Positions 60,298 through 64,000 of a stretch of DNA of 64,000 bases are shown piece by piece; position 1 is the first letter of the stretch; each line of letters begins with the position of its first letter. Position numbers and translations under genes: made by a program. The DNA is from Paramecium octaurelia (taxonomy: Eukaryota; Ciliophora; Oligohymenophorea; Peniculida; Parameciidae). The notes below the pieces were generated by a model. It saw only the letters and a program-made list of their open reading frames with translations, searched no databases and was not told the origin of the DNA. Location of the stretch: contig CAJJDP010000146.1 of the NCBI GenBank assembly GCA_905182995.1, positions 126,758-190,757 of the forward strand, read 5' to 3'.

Positions 60298-61152
60298 GAA
60301 TAATTCACGCTACAAATAAAACAAATGAATGATGAATTAGCTTAGTTAAAAGAGAAATAAATAGAACTTTTAGCGAAAATATAATAAGACATTGCTTAAA
60401 TAGAGAGTTTATAAAACAAATAGAAGGTAGACGAGAATGTAAATACAAAATTGCAATAAACTGTTGCAGCTTAAGAAAATACAATAAATTAATAGAAATA
60501 AAAAATTGACAAAAATGAAGCCGATTTAAAGGATGCTACCTCCAAATTGCAAAGGCATGATGAAGAATTGAAAGAATTGTAATGTGTTTATTAATTTGTA
60601 AATATATCATGGAAAATTGGAACAAACACCATATTGAAAAACGATTTTTGTACAAAAATCTTAACGAATATAGAATTAAAAATGAAGAAAAAAATTAAGA
60701 ATCAATATATGATATTTTCTGGGTAAAATTAGGAATTAAATAGTTAGGCATTTTGGAAAGTTGTTGAGAAAACATCGAATTTACTAATGATATTCAAATC
60801 TAAAAGTGGCAATATTTTTGGTGGATTTTCGCCTTGTTAATGGGTTAAAATCGGTGGTGCTTTTGTTTAAGATAATGCAACTGCATCATTTTTATTCTCA
60901 TAGACTCATGATTCAATATATCCTTTAAAAGAGGAAAATCAATAGTATGCTATTTATTGTCATCAATCATTTGGGCCAACATTTGGTAATGGACATGATT
61001 TATAGATTGGATCTGATTTTCAATCTGGTTATTCCAACTTAGGCTACCATTATAATTGGGATGGTTATTAATATGCTAATAGTACACATTTATTTGGTTA
61101 ACTTACTCCAAATATAGAAGTATGTGAAATAATAATGTTAACATTTAAGTGA
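60298..61152 (+). CDS. TLDc-domain protein 4, second copy, C-terminal part with intact end
   Basis: Repeats the coiled-coil end and TLDc domain of the gene at 57337 but without the insertion. It reaches TGA 61150-61152 five residues after the conserved CEI. Belongs to the same locus. Confidence 0.8.
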
Positions 61153-61626
61153 AGATTATAGTATATTAATATATATTAAATAATTTCGATATGTCTCCAA
61201 TAAATTCAATTTTTCTATTAAACTGTCTGGGAGGTATAATATAATAAAACTCTTTCACAGATCTAGTTCAATAATATATATTAAGATTAATTATGTTAAT
61301 ATCAAAATATTTAATAATTAATTAAATTTCCGATGGAAACAGAAATTAAAATGAAATAAATTCCTTGCTTTAAACATGAAGGATCCGTTATTCTTTTCAT
61401 TAAAGTTGAAAAAGACAAAACAGAATTTGTTTGTGATGAATGTTGCGTGGATTTATAAACTAAATCAGTCAATGTGAATTATTAAGAATTAATTCATATT
61501 AAAAATGTATAATTAAAATATACTATAAAAGGCTTTAAAGTCACCTGAATTTTTTCTATCAAAATTGAAAATATCAACACCTGTTTAAGAATATTTATTT
61601 AAATTAGATAAATGTAATAAATAAGC
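60298..61626. repeat. Direct repeat copy 2 (1329 bp), right contig start
   Basis: Same as 58858-60296 minus the 110-bp insert. It contains the intact C-terminal half of TLDc-4 and the start of TLDc-5. Confidence 0.9.
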
Positions 61627-62842
61627 CATGGATAATTTTCTTGAGGAATTCGAAACTAAAATTTCTAACATATAAAAGATCTTTCTGGGAGTTTAGTAAG
61701 AATTAAAAAACTAAATTAATTGTATTTTAGAGAGGAAAAATAAAATTAGAGATGAATTGCAAAAAGTATATTATAAATTAAAATAGATAACTAAATTTGA
61801 TAAATTTACATAGTTTGCAATAAATTTTTAATAATTAGGAGATAACATTAAACATGAAGATATACTATAAAATGAAAAGATTCTACACTAATATTTAGAA
61901 GATCTTACAAAAAATGATTGTAAGGAATTAAATTAAAAATTGATCGATATGCTTGATAGAATAAAAAGAGAACCAGAAGATCCAAATCAGGAATATTACC
62001 CTTAATATAGGGAACTGGAAAGATAATTTAAATCCTTGAATTTTAGCTAAGCAGAATTTGTATAATAATTCAATTTAATCTATTTTGTAAAAGTTGCTAT
62101 AATATATGATGGAAGATTAATGTCATATTATTAATAGTAAAAGATCATCAGTATCATTTAGTCTAAATCGAATAAAAAAATAATAAAATTTTAACAAATA
62201 TATTTGGGTAGTAGAGATGGATTAAATGGATAAAGTTTTTGGAACAAAGTACATGGGAGAACAAATTTACTGATGATATTTAAATCCAAAAGCGGATATA
62301 TTTTTGGAGGGTTTTCTCCATGTTAATGGCAATAAAATGTAAATACTTACATTCAGGATAATACAATGTCATCATTTATATTTTCATAGACCCACGATTA
62401 AATATATCATTTAAAGGATGCAAATAAGGCATAGGCTATCTATTGTTATTAATCTAATGGACCAATTTTTGGGGCTTATGATATATATTTGTGTGGGGAT
62501 TTTCAAAATGGTTCATCTAATTTAGGGACTTCATATTAATGTGATTAATATTAGGTTGTTTCTAAGAACGCTCATTTATTTGGTTAGACAACCCCAAATA
62601 TTGTAGAATGTGAGATTTATCAAGTAATACTAACTTGAAAATATTAAAAAAACAATTCCACCATAAATTTTGATTTTAATATCATTATAAAACTTATAGT
62701 TTATATTAAGTTGTATTATATCATCAAATTTATATGTCTCTAAAATTTAAATTAGTACCGTTTAATCAATAGGATTTGAAACCTTATTTAAAATGTACAG
62801 CAGAGTTTTTCAATAAAGATAACAAGCAATTTTTCAGTTTTA
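61273..62842. repeat. Left contig end repeated after the 62843 gap
   Basis: 61273-62429 is repeated at 62844-64000 with offset 1571, and the match continues to the window edge. The left contig runs to 62842, so the overlap is probably about 1570 bp and extends beyond the window. Confidence 0.88.
61333..62638 (+). CDS. TLDc-domain protein 5 (CHCC module + coiled coil + TLDc)
   Basis: 419 aa after introns 61507-61531 (25 nt, AAG acceptor) and 61766-61786 (21 nt), at the same two positions as in TLDc-1. N-terminal module: PCFKHEGSVILFIKVEKDK, then FVCDECCVDL. The helical middle contains AMDNFLEEFETKISNIQKIF. TLDc: TNLLMIFKSKSGYIFGGFSP, SSFIFSQTHDQIYHLKD, QSNGPIFGAYDIYLCGDFQ, HLFGQTTPNIVECEIYQVIL, stop 62636-62638. 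Clearly the nearest paralog of TLDc-1. Two more (partial) copies at 60003 and 62904 come from contig overlaps. Confidence 0.85.
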
Positions 62843-62843
62843 N
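62843..62843. other. Single-N gap between overlapping contigs
   Basis: One N; the sequence after it restarts at a point equivalent to 61273. Confidence 0.9.
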
Positions 62844-64000
62844 AATATATATTAAGATTAATTATGTTAATATCAAAATATTTAATAATTAATTAAATTT
62901 CCGATGGAAACAGAAATTAAAATGAAATAAATTCCTTGCTTTAAACATGAAGGATCCGTTATTCTTTTCATTAAAGTTGAAAAAGACAAAACAGAATTTG
63001 TTTGTGATGAATGTTGCGTGGATTTATAAACTAAATCAGTCAATGTGAATTATTAAGAATTAATTCATATTAAAAATGTATAATTAAAATATACTATAAA
63101 AGGCTTTAAAGTCACCTGAATTTTTTCTATCAAAATTGAAAATATCAACACCTGTTTAAGAATATTTATTTAAATTAGATAAATGTAATAAATAAGCCAT
63201 GGATAATTTTCTTGAGGAATTCGAAACTAAAATTTCTAACATATAAAAGATCTTTCTGGGAGTTTAGTAAGAATTAAAAAACTAAATTAATTGTATTTTA
63301 GAGAGGAAAAATAAAATTAGAGATGAATTGCAAAAAGTATATTATAAATTAAAATAGATAACTAAATTTGATAAATTTACATAGTTTGCAATAAATTTTT
63401 AATAATTAGGAGATAACATTAAACATGAAGATATACTATAAAATGAAAAGATTCTACACTAATATTTAGAAGATCTTACAAAAAATGATTGTAAGGAATT
63501 AAATTAAAAATTGATCGATATGCTTGATAGAATAAAAAGAGAACCAGAAGATCCAAATCAGGAATATTACCCTTAATATAGGGAACTGGAAAGATAATTT
63601 AAATCCTTGAATTTTAGCTAAGCAGAATTTGTATAATAATTCAATTTAATCTATTTTGTAAAAGTTGCTATAATATATGATGGAAGATTAATGTCATATT
63701 ATTAATAGTAAAAGATCATCAGTATCATTTAGTCTAAATCGAATAAAAAAATAATAAAATTTTAACAAATATATTTGGGTAGTAGAGATGGATTAAATGG
63801 ATAAAGTTTTTGGAACAAAGTACATGGGAGAACAAATTTACTGATGATATTTAAATCCAAAAGCGGATATATTTTTGGAGGGTTTTCTCCATGTTAATGG
63901 CAATAAAATGTAAATACTTACATTCAGGATAATACAATGTCATCATTTATATTTTCATAGACCCACGATTAAATATATCATTTAAAGGATGCAAATAAGG
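62844..64000. repeat. Repeat of 61273-62429, right contig start
   Basis: Constant offset 1571; no difference noticed over the visible 1157 bp. Confidence 0.88.
62904..64000 (+). CDS. TLDc-domain protein 5, repeated copy running off the window
   Basis: Same start (METEIKMKQIPCFKHEGS), introns and TLDc sequence as 61333 onwards, truncated by the window end within the domain after the SSFIFSQTHDQ region. Probably the same gene, not a new one. Confidence 0.8.

Noticed and set aside
62844..64000. A further TLDc-5 paralog
   Set aside because: Matches 61273-62429 and begins right after an N; treated as contig overlap.

Overview
The window looks like ciliate nuclear DNA, most likely from Paramecium. 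It is very AT-rich. Conserved proteins read through only if TAA and TAG are glutamine and TGA is the sole stop. Genes are interrupted by tiny introns (mostly 20-36 nt, GTA...TAG/CAG/AAG). Genes sit on both strands, often 5-100 bp apart. The species was not determined. All reading was by eye, so intron calls away from well-conserved domains are provisional.

Layout. 1-9 kb: the C-terminus of RNA polymerase I subunit 2, an LRR/ankyrin protein, a multi-pass membrane protein, an Ars2/SERRATE-like gene with frame problems, and several small unassigned ORFs. 9-13.8 kb: one giant multi-TM gene of the ciliate TmcB/PAS-like type. 13.8-25.3 kb, nearly all minus strand: alanine aminotransferase, a C2H2 protein, two tandem PH-like + pseudokinase paralogs, a small RVxF-motif protein, UBC9, a bZIP factor and a cyclic-nucleotide-binding ion channel. 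26-39 kb: coiled-coil, secreted Cys-rich and stomatin-like proteins, a CH/ARM protein, a large Gly-rich surface protein, LSM5 and SAM50. 39-64 kb: a coiled-coil gene, a DDE transposase relic, an alpha/beta hydrolase, and a family of five TLDc-domain paralogs.

The TLDc family is the most interesting biology. Each protein has one or two N-terminal Cys/His modules (C-x2/4-H ... C-x2-C), a coiled coil of variable length and a C-terminal TLDc domain. This resembles a TRIM protein with TLDc as the effector domain.

The right part is inflated by assembly. Four single-N gaps (40953, 46691, 60297, 62843) each join two contigs whose ends are the same 1.2-1.4 kb sequence, so the flanking tandem repeats are almost certainly unmerged overlaps. 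TLDc-2, parts of TLDc-4 and TLDc-5, and part of the coiled-coil gene therefore appear twice. One overlap is not identical: the left copy carries an extra 110 bp (59691-59800) bounded by TA/TAAT direct repeats exactly where TLDc-4 should end. This is the behaviour expected of a retained internal eliminated sequence.
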